From positions 17,875,690 to 17,939,689 of the forward strand of contig OX393565.1 of the NCBI GenBank assembly GCA_947652115.1: DNA of 64,000 nt. The letters run 5' to 3'. Shown piece by piece: positions 55,398 through 64,000 of the stretch. This DNA comes from Blastomussa wellsi. Taxonomy: Eukaryota > Cnidaria > Anthozoa > Scleractinia > Plerogyridae. The position numbers and the translations under genes were made by a program. Each line of letters starts with the position of its first letter. Within the stretch, counting starts at the first letter, position 1. The notes beneath the pieces are model-generated. The model saw only the letters and a list, made by a program, of their open reading frames with translations, did not search any database and had not been told where the DNA came from.

Positions 55398-56206
55398 CTT
55401 GAGCATATATACAAAGACGTGTATTGTTCTTTATAACTTGATCCTTGCGTCGGTCATTGGAGAACATGGCAAACAAAGTAAGATTAGTAAGCTTGTCAAG
55501 GACTCGTGGATAATGAAATTTGGATCATTGGTCTATTACACTGTTGCGGCAAGTCCCAAATTTTTTATCACCGGTGAGCAAGCTGGGTATAACAAAGAGC
55601 AAAGATGATGTGTTTACTCAAAAGCACAACTTTATGTGGATACCTGTCAGGTTCACACACTGTTTAATATGTTGTTTCTAACTTTTTTAGTTGCTGCCTT
55701 CGTGGCAGGTGGATGTCACATCATGTCGAATCATGAATCCAGTGCTTTGGATGTGCTTTGTTTTGGCTGTCTGCGAGGCAGGCTACAAAAAAACGATGAA
55801 ATGGGAAAAAACGATAGCACAAACCAAGTAAGATGAGTACTGAAAACATTTTGCTTCGTCGAGACGAGCGTTTTAATAAAATATCTCATTTCCACATTTC
55901 ATACTTCATATACAGCAATCCCTTCTAAATGTGATATGAACGGATTTTATATTCTTGTTAATTGCTTAAATCGTTCAAACGGAATCATTTATTTATCGCG
56001 TTCCTTTTAAGACATCGAACTCCGAGAGTCCCCGAAATGAAGCGTCCTTCCATTTAAATTTACAATAGCTTCAGGTGCCAGGCTGGTTTCTGTCATCAGC
56101 TTATCAGCAAATCCAGATCAATTTTCCGCTTACCGTATCTGCTTTCCACAATAAACAAAAAGGGATTGTTGTTATTGGAAATCGGAACGAATGCCTTGCT
56201 GACAAA
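55398..56206. promoter_or_regulatory. shared head-to-head intergenic region of paralogs A and B
   Basis: 809 bp separate the two start codons, so both transcripts must start here or share flanking elements. A candidate plus-strand first exon (55669-55827) lies inside. No clear TATA box was fixed at either side. Confidence 0.55.
55669..55827 (+). CDS. candidate alternative first exon (signal peptide)
   Basis: From ATG 55669 to donor CAA|GTAAGA, 53 codons, phase 0. It opens MLFLTFLVAAFVAGG, a good signal peptide, then a Cys-containing segment (LDVLCFGCLRGRLQK). The phase would allow splicing to paralog B exon 2. It could instead be the start of a third gene or a chance frame. Confidence 0.35.
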
Positions 56207-56302
56207 ATGATGGCGAATTTCACTGGCCTAACATTGTGTATTTTGACGTTTTTCACCTTTGAAATTTCGCTTGGAATGCCAAGCAGAAGGCAGAGATCAA
56301 AG
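56207..56302 (+). CDS. paralog B exon 1 (signal peptide)
   Basis: 32 codons from a double ATG (ATGATGGCG) to AAG|GTAAGT. The hydrophobic core is at residues 7-18, with cleavage likely after SLG or near SRRQR. Confidence 0.82.
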
Positions 56303-59300
56303 GTAAGTAAGTATCTGTAAGAACGCTGGAGGACGTCGAATATTTAAAAACAAGACGTCAATCGCCGGTAACATCAAGCCCGGTCACATGAATAACTCTT
56401 TACTTTATTTAGGTCATTCTGTACATGTCTCATATACGTCTATGTATCATGATGGCAATCACGCCTCTGTTAAAATTATTAGAACAATAAATAAACCAGC
56501 TAGTCCAACAAAAGAACTGTTATTTATTTAGGAACGATTACTCAGAGGTATTCTGTATAAAAGATCCCCCCTCCCAACCCCCAGTTAGGAACAAAATCAA
56601 TTCCAGCCGCCTGATCTGACCATGCTTTCTTTTGGATTTCTGGTTGTGTCTCACAGGGAATGGCACGCTACAAATGGCCAACTTTGAACTAATAAAAGGG
56701 GAATAGAATGGGCACCTTATGATTTTTCCTTTTATATAGCCTAGGCAATCCCCTTTACACAGTTGAGATCCCTCCGGGATAGAACCAATCACAGCTTGTC
56801 ACGCAATCTTTTCATGAAAACGTGACGCTTAGCATTTTATGTGCGCTCTTGATGAAGTTGGGTTTTGTCCATCCAAAATATTGGGCTAATAAAATATACC
56901 ATCAGTTTTCAGCTGTTTGATAAGCCTTGCATGCAGCATTGTTTTTCAAGTTCATTTCTGATCCTGATCCTGATCCGCGCTTGATTCCTTGGATGTTTTT
57001 TCTCGCGATCTTTTTATGTTGTAAAAACCGAAACTGTGAAAGGTCAAATTTCAAATTGTGGTCGTAAAACGCTTATTTCATCATATCGCAAGCAAGCAGG
57101 CAATCTCCACTAAAAACGTTGCTGTGGTTTACCAAACCTCACAAATTGCGGCTTTGCAGGGCTGATAAGTCGCTCTGTGAAAGAGTACGAGAAATAGGAA
57201 AACGTACGATTTTTTGTAGTTTTCTTTCGTTTAAGACTTGAAAGAAGCCTACACATTCACAGACTTTTTTGTCCGACTGGCGTTTAACCTTGACCATTGA
57301 TCTTACATTTTCGCAGCGGCAGGCGCCTCAAAGTTCCGCGTTAGCCGCTCTGATGTCGTTTTCTGTCAAGCTTTCGGACATGGAACGACAAATCACCTCT
57401 TACGAAAAGACGATCGAGCGCCAGAAGGCCGAGATTGACCAGCTAGCAGCGAAGCTCGACTCCAAAGCAGAACGATCACAGTTTAGGAATTTGGAGACTT
57501 TGCTAAACAGCAAGATGGTCACCCTTAGGGACGAGCTCGACACAAAGGACCTGTTGATAGAGAGATACAGGAACAAACTCAGGCAGCTGGAGGCCGAGGT
57601 CTCGGTAAGAGGATTGGGCCATTAGGATTTGTGTTCAGTCTAGTATCCCGTTTTCGTTTTCAGCTGCCTGGTCACTCGATTGCTTTTGGGTCAAGAGATG
57701 CGTCTAGGGGTGGTTAGGCAGAGGGGTTGGGAGGGGGGTGGGTGTACTCGACGATTTTCATAGTTCTGATGAGTCTATGGTGAAGCAAGCGTTCTAAAGG
57801 GTGGGGGGATGGAGAGAGAGAGATCACCCGTTTTCCTCTTTCTCCCCGAATTCTCTTCCTTCTCCAACTCCCAACTCCACCCCCTTTGTACACCTGCTAC
57901 CCAGATAAGTCAATCTACTATTTCGGGTTAACCTCGGTGCAAAAACATGTCGGTGGTGTTTTTCTTTGTTTTTGAGCTATTGTTTTTCTGCTCCGTATTG
58001 TTTCGAAGTTCTTTGTTGTCTTGTTTGTTCTTTGTTTAACGTCACTGGTGAGTTTCACAGGTTTTTACACCGAGGAGGAGATTTCCTAAAGCGGAAAAGT
58101 GACGTCTGCGAATGTTCCAGTATCCTGCTGTTCCACTTTAAATTTAGCAGAAATTATAGTTTGAATTAAAGAAAGAAGACGTTTGTTCAATCAAATCGAA
58201 TCAATTTAGAGAGCTTAAAGCATACTTTGCAATAAAAGTAAAAGAGAAAAACCGTACTACCAAAAACAGTAGCAAGACATATAGCAAATTACAGCTCATG
58301 GTCTACCAAGTGTGAGAAAAAAATCTGAACCGGGTGAAAGCGCTCAATGCAAAGAAACGGTGAAGATCTGCGATCTCAGCTATATATTCACTAAATTACA
58401 GTCTGACGGGGCTGTTTGAGTTGAAGTTCCACCTGATTATACCAAATATTAACAAGCATTCGAAACATCACAAAGCAAAATCGCTCAAAAACGAATTTAA
58501 TCTGAGATAAATGTCAGGAACCGCATGAGGTATATACTGATAACTTCTTTAGTACACGAACACGAAAGCGATTTATCCAAAAGTTCTTGCCCTTCGATGT
58601 TTCCAAAATGTCCTTTCCAAGTGTTTGGAACTCCTTATTCACTCACTAGCAGCTCTGCCTTGAACTATTTATAACCGGATTCAATTGAGATTTTATCATA
58701 ATAATCCCAGCGGGTCACTTCCTTAGCTTTCCAACGCATGGCTTGCCAGATATACAGGGATCTTGAGTGTTCAAAAAACTGTACAGAGCGGACTTCGTCA
58801 ATTTTAAATTCTCCTCTTCCTTGAACCAGACTTCTGTAGTTGTGATTCGCAACAAGCGAAATACATGTAAACTGTACAAAATCACACATGAATTACTCTT
58901 CATGTTTTCCTCTTGCATGTTAATTAAAACAAAATGTATAATTGAGCGTTGAGTATTTTCCTATAACAGTCAATCAGGGTTGATTGTAGCAATGTCTAGT
59001 GTCAAAGCAACCAATTAGAGCAAGGTCCCTAGATTCTGGAGAAACAGCAGGATGCTGGAACACGATTAACGACGCCGTTTCGCAGACGCCACTTTTCCGC
59101 GTCATGAAATAGTAGACGGTTGAAAACAGGCTAGTCGATGGTGAGCCCAAAAGCATTTTGATGCTGTGATTTTCAGTGGAGGGGGAGGGGGGAGGGCGGG
59201 AGGGGGGCTGATGGGTTGAAGTGGGGTGTGGGGATACCAAGTAGAAGGTGGAGAAAACTGGGGTATTGAAAATGGCGAAAGAACATTGTTTACCATTTTG

Positions 59301-59845
59301 AATTATGCATTCAGACAGACTGAGCTCACAATTTTAGCTAGCAGCGTATGGGAAAGAATCAACGTCAAATATTTTCGGTGTTGTGGTCTGGCCTCGTTTC
59401 ATGGGTTGGTGCTTAACATAGGGATATTATAAATCTCACTGCACCTTCCCCCCTTGGACGGACTTGTTAATCAAACATTTAGTACGAGTATGAGTATGAG
59501 TATATAGAATGACTCGTAAACATTGATTAAACAGCGTGTTCATTTTCTGTTCATGGTATCCAAAGTATCTCATATTTTCTCCGTTAGACCATTAATGACG
59601 AATACACCCAGCTTAATGGCAACACAAGGGAAGTCCTGGACAGATTTGACAATGTTGGACTGCACTGTTCGAACCAGAAAACCGGCTGGGCTCCGAGAGC
59701 GAACGCAGCAATCCAGTACCTTGATCGGCAGTGGGTTCGATGCAATCAGGACGAGTTTTTGCAAAGTTTTGTGTTGAAGCTGGCCAGTAATTACGAAGAG
59801 GACATGGTTAGATATATGTATCGGTGCTGCAGAGTCAACGTCTGA
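56207..59845 (+). CDS. small secreted coiled-coil protein with conserved CNxxExLQ...RYxYRCCR domain, paralog B
   Basis: Three exons, 56207-56302, 57317-57604 and 59588-59845, with phase-0 junctions (donors AAG|GTAAGT and TCG|GTAAGA, acceptors TTCGCAG and CTCCGTTAG), give 213 aa. Exon 1 is a signal peptide (NFTGLTLCILTFFTFEISLG) followed by a basic PSRRQRSK. Exon 2 is a strong coiled coil (LSDMERQITSYEKTIERQK, IDQLAAKLDSKAERSQ, LRQLEAEV). Exon 3 has a Cys at LHCSN, then LDRQWVRCNQDEFLQSFVL and VRYMYRCCRVNV to the stop. Alignment with paralog A keeps W, RQ[WY]V[KR]CN, E.LQ.F.L and VRY.YRCCR and all four Cys. The 3 kb of intron contains two strong G-runs. It is presumably extracellular; function unknown. 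Confidence 0.82.
57317..57604 (+). CDS. paralog B exon 2 (coiled coil)
   Basis: 288 bp, 96 codons, acceptor TTTTCGCAG, donor TCG|GTAAGA, phase 0 to 0. Continuous heptads run from about codon 12 to the end, more regular than in paralog A. Confidence 0.86.
57722..57744 (+). other. G-quadruplex-type motif in paralog B intron 2
   Basis: GGGGTTGGGAGGGGGGTGGG satisfies the four-G-run rule with loops of 1-2 nt. It lies about 120 bp downstream of the exon 2 donor on the sense strand. Confidence 0.6.
59178..59236 (+). other. second G-quadruplex-type motif in paralog B intron 2
   Basis: It opens with GGAGGGGGAGGGGGGAGGGC and further G-runs extend to about 59236, on the sense strand about 350 bp before exon 3. 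The complementary strand gives Pro-rich frames that are not genes. Confidence 0.6.
59588..59845 (+). CDS. paralog B exon 3 (four-Cys C-terminal domain)
   Basis: 258 bp including TGA, after acceptor CTCCGTTAG, phase 0. It encodes INDEYTQLNGNTREVLDRFD, the Cys segment, TGWAPRANAAIQYLDRQWV and the RYMYRCCRV end. The frame is shorter than in paralog A, lacking the extra tail. Confidence 0.86.
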   Translation, partial: TINDEYTQLNGNTREVLDRFDNVGLHCSNQKTGWAPRANAAIQYLDRQWVRCNQDEFLQSFVLKLASNYEEDMVRYMYRCCRVNV

Positions 59846-60971
59846 GTGGATGAAGGCCATCATGTTTCTGGCTTTGCAAATTTCTTTCCCTAGCTATCAC
59901 CTAATTTTCTGGCTTTGCAAATTTCTTTACTTAGCTCGATGGCCTATAAACGCCGTTATCTTTTGGGTCGCCAGGAAAATAATTGTCTAAAAAGAAAGAA
60001 TATATAAAAACATCTGACAACAGAATTAATTATCTTTACCTTCAAGTCGAAGTGAATGGGTTACGTTTTGAGGCTCTATTCGTATCTAATCCACTGAGAA
60101 GTTATGACGGTATGCAGGCCAGGGAGGCTTTTCCCATACAAACATTAAATAAGTCGGAAATTTGAAGCTTTAGATAAAATCACTGAACTTCTCGCGGTAG
60201 CATATTATGCGGTTTCCGTGGGACTCCCCTTCCCCTTGAATCCATACCGGTGTGCGGGCGTACGCTGACGTCACAACCAAAATTTATGGCTTCGATAGTT
60301 TAACAAAATGGTGCTTGACTTTCTAAAAATTCGAGCGTTATAAAGGAGGTGGAGAGTGAGTAAGCTTTACTAGAGAACAAGTGTAAGTTTACGTTTCCTA
60401 GTTTTATATACGACGCGCTGCTGCCATCAAATTTGTGCTTCGATCGCCTTTGGAAATCAATGACCTGCCATTCCGAGATGTCGTGCCGCGATGGGGTTTA
60501 CCGTTAAAAGTGTTACTGGCCCGATATTTTTACTGTTAAATGTTATAAAACCCAAAATTTTCATATGGACTGTTATATAGGAAATTACAGTTAAGTCTTG
60601 CAATGCGAAGTTGTTGATGAAATTATCCTATTAAAAATGCCAAAATCACCCTTTTGAAGTCAAGTAAATTCAAATCCCATACCCAAACAAGGAAGAAACG
60701 CTGTTCCCTTTCAGATTATTTTAGATTCAATGATATTACTTATTTGATAGGAGCAGAAGAGCATATGAAGAGCATAATCTATGGTAATGAGTTTTGTTTT
60801 CTTGTTCATATTTATAGGGTAACAAGTCTTGAGATTATGTCTTTCGCGAGTAGGCCTTTTTTTCGCGTGCTAGGGAGGGAGGGAGTCTGTTCGCTCAAAA
60901 TGACGAATTCAACTACGCTACCAGGCGCCAAACTAAACGGAACAATGGAACAGCAACATGTCGATAACCAC
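59846..60971. other. 1.1 kb downstream of paralog B
   Basis: No supportable gene. A 25-bp direct repeat (TTTCTGGCTTTGCAAATTTCTTT-type) occurs at about 59863 and 59909. A 113-aa plus frame at 60654-60995 runs into the dispersed repeat and has no motif. Confidence 0.4.
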
Positions 60972-61118
60972 TATTATTATCAATATATGCGGTAAAATTG
61001 AAATCTGGCCTCGTTAAAACACAGGCTCTGTGGGCCGCAAATGACCATCAACGGCCCTGAAGCTGATTGGTTTACGCTCATTATCCGAATCCGATGAATT
61101 TCAACCAACCTGGTTACG
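60972..61118 (+). repeat. dispersed repeat, second copy, interrupted by the LINE
   Basis: Matches 31945-32070 from TATTATTATCAAT through CGGCCCTGA and TGATTGG, with about 30 bp of extra sequence. It is cut off by the T-run of the LINE 3' end. Confidence 0.6.
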
Positions 61119-61671
61119 TTTTTTTTTTTTTTTATTTATTTTAATTTAACTTACGTTACAGCTTTACAACTTACTTGTTTACTACTTAGTTACATTAAAA
61201 TACCTAAAACTAGTTTACAACAAACAAAAGGACTATAAAGACAATAAATAAATGAAAAGAAAGAAAGAAAAAAAAGGCGACTCCTCTGCCTAAAACGGTT
61301 TTTAGCAATAACTACGTGAAATAAGATTGACAATATTAGCAATAAATCATATGTATGTATAATTAGATGATTAATAAGATGATTAATAATTAATAAATAA
61401 TAAACAGTGCAGAAAGATATATGAAATAGATACTTTAATTAAGAAATATGCCTAGCTCTCAATTGCACTTTGGCCTTGGTTCACTTACAGAAAAAGGATA
61501 AATATGGAAGCTTTTATTTTACCAGAAGCTATGTAATGTTGAGAAGTGGACGTAAAGGATTCCATTTCTTATAAGTTGCATCAATGTTGTTGGACTCTAT
61601 GTAAAACTGCGATTTAAGGGACATAAGAAAAGCGGGATGGATGGTACAGAAGGAGCAATTCGGGTCCTGCT

Positions 61672-62071
61672 TTATATCAATTTTTTTTTTAGGAAAAGGT
61701 TGGTTGGTAAAATTCGGTGAAGGAATCTAAATTGAAAGTTTACAAGTTTTGTGCTTTTTGTGCACCTCGCTGCCAGACAATAGGCGCTGGTCCAGTCAGC
61801 AGAGCATCTTTTGTCGGATTTAATGCTGTCATTCCATTTCTCTTGGCTCTTAACAGGTACTGTGCTTTTGGAAGAGAGGAGCTTTTGGTATACAACTCTG
61901 TTCACTTTATCGTTCTTGAAAAAAGTATCGGAGAAGGTCTCGGAGGAGGTATTAGGGATGCCTGTGCTACTGGGTTCTTTACTAAGAAAGTTAGTCTTAT
62001 TGACCCTTTTCATAAATGGCTGCCAATTTAAAATTCTTTTGTATGCATTCAAATTAGCCTCACTAAACTCG
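61672..62071 (-). pseudogene. LINE ORF2 C-terminal segment
   Basis: The frame resumes after the inverted duplication with NAYKRILNWQPFMKRV and ends near FRFLHRILPTNLFLKKKLI, the helical segment that precedes the usual C-terminal cysteine motif of L1-like ORF2. A small shift then breaks it, and CSFC-like remnants can be seen in the next bases. Confidence 0.7.
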
Positions 62072-62180
62072 TTCGGGAGTAAAAATTCTTTTGAATTATC
62101 AACTCAAAAACGAGGTTAGTCAGGCTAATTTTAATACTTACAAAAGAATTTATAATTGGCAGCCATTTATGAAAAGGGTC
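62002..62180. repeat. 70-bp inverted duplication inside LINE ORF2
   Basis: 62002-62071 and 62111-62180 are inverted copies (CCCTTTTCATAAATGGCTGCC facing its complement) separated by 39 bp, with scattered mismatches. The copy at 62071-62002 is in the coding sense; the other is the extra inverted one. Confidence 0.85.
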
Positions 62181-64000
62181 TATAATGGTGTCGAAGGGCA
62201 GAAATTGAGCCGAAGTACTTGATGGGCTGTATTCGTATTTTGTAAGTGCTGATAAAATCTGCTAGGGGGAGAAAATTCCGCGAGTCTGTCATTAAGTGGG
62301 TTACCTTAGTGATTCCATTCAGAAAAAGATGTTTGTAGAAGACCGGTCTGTTTTCGATCCTAATTAGCGAATTATGCCATATATGTTGTTCAAGGAATTG
62401 CTGCTCGGTTTTGATTTCAGCATCAAAATTAATTTCTGACCATATTTCTAAAATTTCTTGTAGAAATGGGTCTTGGACCGATATTGACTTTGAAATGTCA
62501 CGTTTGTGTAAATTACATGTGAAGACTAGTTTGCCGCCGTATTTCTTAAGTTCTAGTTCAAAAAAGTATTTCCATTTTCCGCGGTTAGAGTCGTCAAGGT
62601 ATTTTTTGATCCAAACAGTCTTGAGCGATTTGGTAAATGAAGCGATGTCAATCATTTTTAACCCTCCATTGTTATAGTCGTTTGTCATGACACTTCGCTT
62701 AATCTTATCGCACTTATTGTTCCAAAGAAAGCTGAAGAAAAGATCGTTTATTTCTTTGATACTTTTATGATTTGTCGGCAGCGGAGCTAAAATATACGTA
62801 AGCTGAGATGCCGCTAAGCTTTTAATAACTTAAATTTTGCCGAGTAACGTTAGCCGCCGATATTTCCAATTGCTTAGTATGTTTTTAATTTTGTCCGCTT
62901 TTTCCCTATAGTTTAAGCTTAATGTGATATCAGGATCGGTAGAAAGCCAAAAGCCAAGGACTTTAACTTTGTTTTCTGGCCATTTAAAATTCTTCTCGGG
63001 AAGAAGTTTTTCCTTATTTCCTGCCATTGATCCAATCCATAGAGCTTCAGTCTTTTTACTGTTGAGTCTGAGATCAGACATACTGCTAAAAGTCTCGATC
63101 ATCTTAAGTGTGGCGGATAATGCATCTCTAGTACCGTTAAGAATGAAAGTTGTGTCATCTGCGTACTGGCTAATTTTAATTTCTGAGTTGTTTACAGATA
63201 TTCCTTTAATGCTCTTGTTCGATCTGGTTGCTTTAGCTAAAATTTCAGCAGATAGTATGAATAGGTACGGCGAAAGAGGGCAACCTTGCCTAACACCTCT
63301 TTGTGGTTGAAAAAAACAACTCGTCCATCCATTGTTTAGGACACAGCTTTCGATGTTCTTGTAAAATGTTTGTACCCAGGTTATCAAAGAAGAACCGAAA
63401 CCAAAGTGCTGGAGCGTGCGCTCAATAAAAGACCATTCAAGCGAATCAAAGGCTTTTTTAAAATCTACAAAGAGCAATAGCCCAGGGATATTTTGTTGAG
63501 AAGCGTAGTTTATAATGTTATCTATCAATCTAATGTTTTCTCCAATAAATCTTCCTTTTGGGAAACCGGTCTGATCATTATTGATAAGTTTTGGGATAAC
63601 AGATTTTATTCGGTTTGCAATAGCTTTCGCGGCTATTTTGTAGTCGCAGTTAAGGAGAGTAAGGGGCCGCCAGTTTTTAATGAAGTGCGGTTCTGCGTCT
63701 TTTTTGGGTATGAGTTTAATGATTCCGCGTCTGTGTGTTATAGAAAGGGCTCCTTTATCATATGAATAGTTGAGTGCACTTATTAAAAGAGGAGATAAGT
63801 CTTTCCAGAAAATTTTGTAGAACTCAGCAGGGAGTCCATCAGTTCCAGGGGTTTTGTCTCGATCCATGCTTTTTAAAGCTTTAAGACATTCTTGTTCGGT
63901 TAAATATCCTTCGCAACTCGTTGCCTCGTTGTCGTCCAGAAACGTTTCGTTTTCAGGTTGAAAAAAGACGCTGTCTGTTGGTATTACATTTTCCTGGGAA
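62167..64000 (-). pseudogene. LINE ORF2 reverse transcriptase, one premature stop, partial
   Basis: One minus-strand frame runs from the window end to 62167 with a single in-frame TAA at 62830-62832. Reverse-transcriptase motifs in order: DKTPGTDGLPAEFYKIFW, RPLTLLNCDYKIAAKAIANR, DQTGFPKGRFIGENI, LLLFVDFKKAFDS (motif A), RGVRQGCPLSP (motif B), ISQYADDTTFIL (catalytic YADD), LRLNSKKTEALWIG. This is the L1 clade type of target-primed reverse transcriptase. The catalytic residues are intact, but the stop and the inverted duplication mean this copy cannot make a full ORF2 protein. The endonuclease part lies beyond the window. Confidence 0.93.

Larger units (their letters stand above)
61119..64000 (-). 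mobile_element. L1-like LINE, 3' part (continues beyond the window)
   Basis: Oriented on the minus strand. Its poly(A) appears as the T-run at 61119-61133 followed by an AT-rich 3' UTR to about 61670. The ORF2 reverse transcriptase and C-terminal region lie upstream. The 5' end is outside the window. It is inserted in a dispersed repeat. Confidence 0.85.

Noticed and set aside
55399..55608. Plus-strand frame with a leader-like start next to paralog A
   Set aside because: It opens at TTG, not ATG, and overlaps the antisense of paralog A start. No acceptor follows in phase.
59102..59296. Pro-rich minus-strand frames
   Set aside because: They are the complement of the G-run array in paralog B intron 2.
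1..64000. CRISPR arrays, bacterial operons or prokaryotic defence systems
   Set aside because: None seen. The direct repeats present lack regular unique spacers, and the genes are spliced eukaryotic genes.

Overview
The window looks like nuclear DNA from an animal, most likely an anthozoan cnidarian (coral or anemone). The evidence is AT-rich sequence, short phase-conserved exons with GT-AG introns, tRNA-derived SINEs, short inverted-repeat DNA elements, Penelope-like, L1-like and Gypsy-like retroelement pieces, and a eukaryotic tRNA-Ser. The taxon is inferred from overall character and remembered repeat families, not from a marker gene.

Layout. 1-6.9 kb is repeat-rich: a ~20 bp minisatellite, an intact L1-type ORF1 (minus strand), a decayed plus-strand cassette that resembles the packaging-ATPase region of Polinton/adintovirus-like elements, inverted-repeat elements, a dead Gypsy pol fragment (minus strand) and a tRNA-Ser(GCT). 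6.9-11.2 kb has no gene I can support. 11.2-34.8 kb holds a minus-strand gene of at least 13 phase-compatible coding exons. It encodes a DH-domain Rho exchange factor without a PH domain and with a basic C-terminus, most like ARHGEF33. Two coiled-coil exons at 41.4-42.0 kb may be its 5' end. Its introns carry SINEs, MITEs and a palindromic pair of Penelope-like 3' ends (15.5-16.2 kb). A small plus-strand two-exon candidate gene lies at 32.2-32.5 kb, within the large introns. 42.8-52.5 kb is mostly non-autonomous inverted-repeat elements and SINEs.

The most interesting region is 53.4-59.85 kb. Two genes sit head to head about 0.8 kb apart. Each is predicted to encode a small secreted protein of about 213-220 aa. 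Both have three coding exons with phase-0 junctions: a 32-codon signal-peptide exon, a 94-96-codon coiled-coil exon, and a last exon with a conserved four-cysteine C-terminal domain ending Arg-Tyr-x-Tyr-Arg-Cys-Cys-Arg. They are evidently diverged tandem-inverted paralogs sharing one intergenic regulatory interval. I do not recognise a named family; the C-terminus faintly recalls dermatopontin.

60-64 kb ends in an L1-like LINE on the minus strand. Its 3' poly(A) lies near 61.12 kb, inserted into a dispersed repeat whose other copy lies just upstream of the 32 kb candidate gene. The LINE open frame has one premature stop and a 70-bp inverted duplication.
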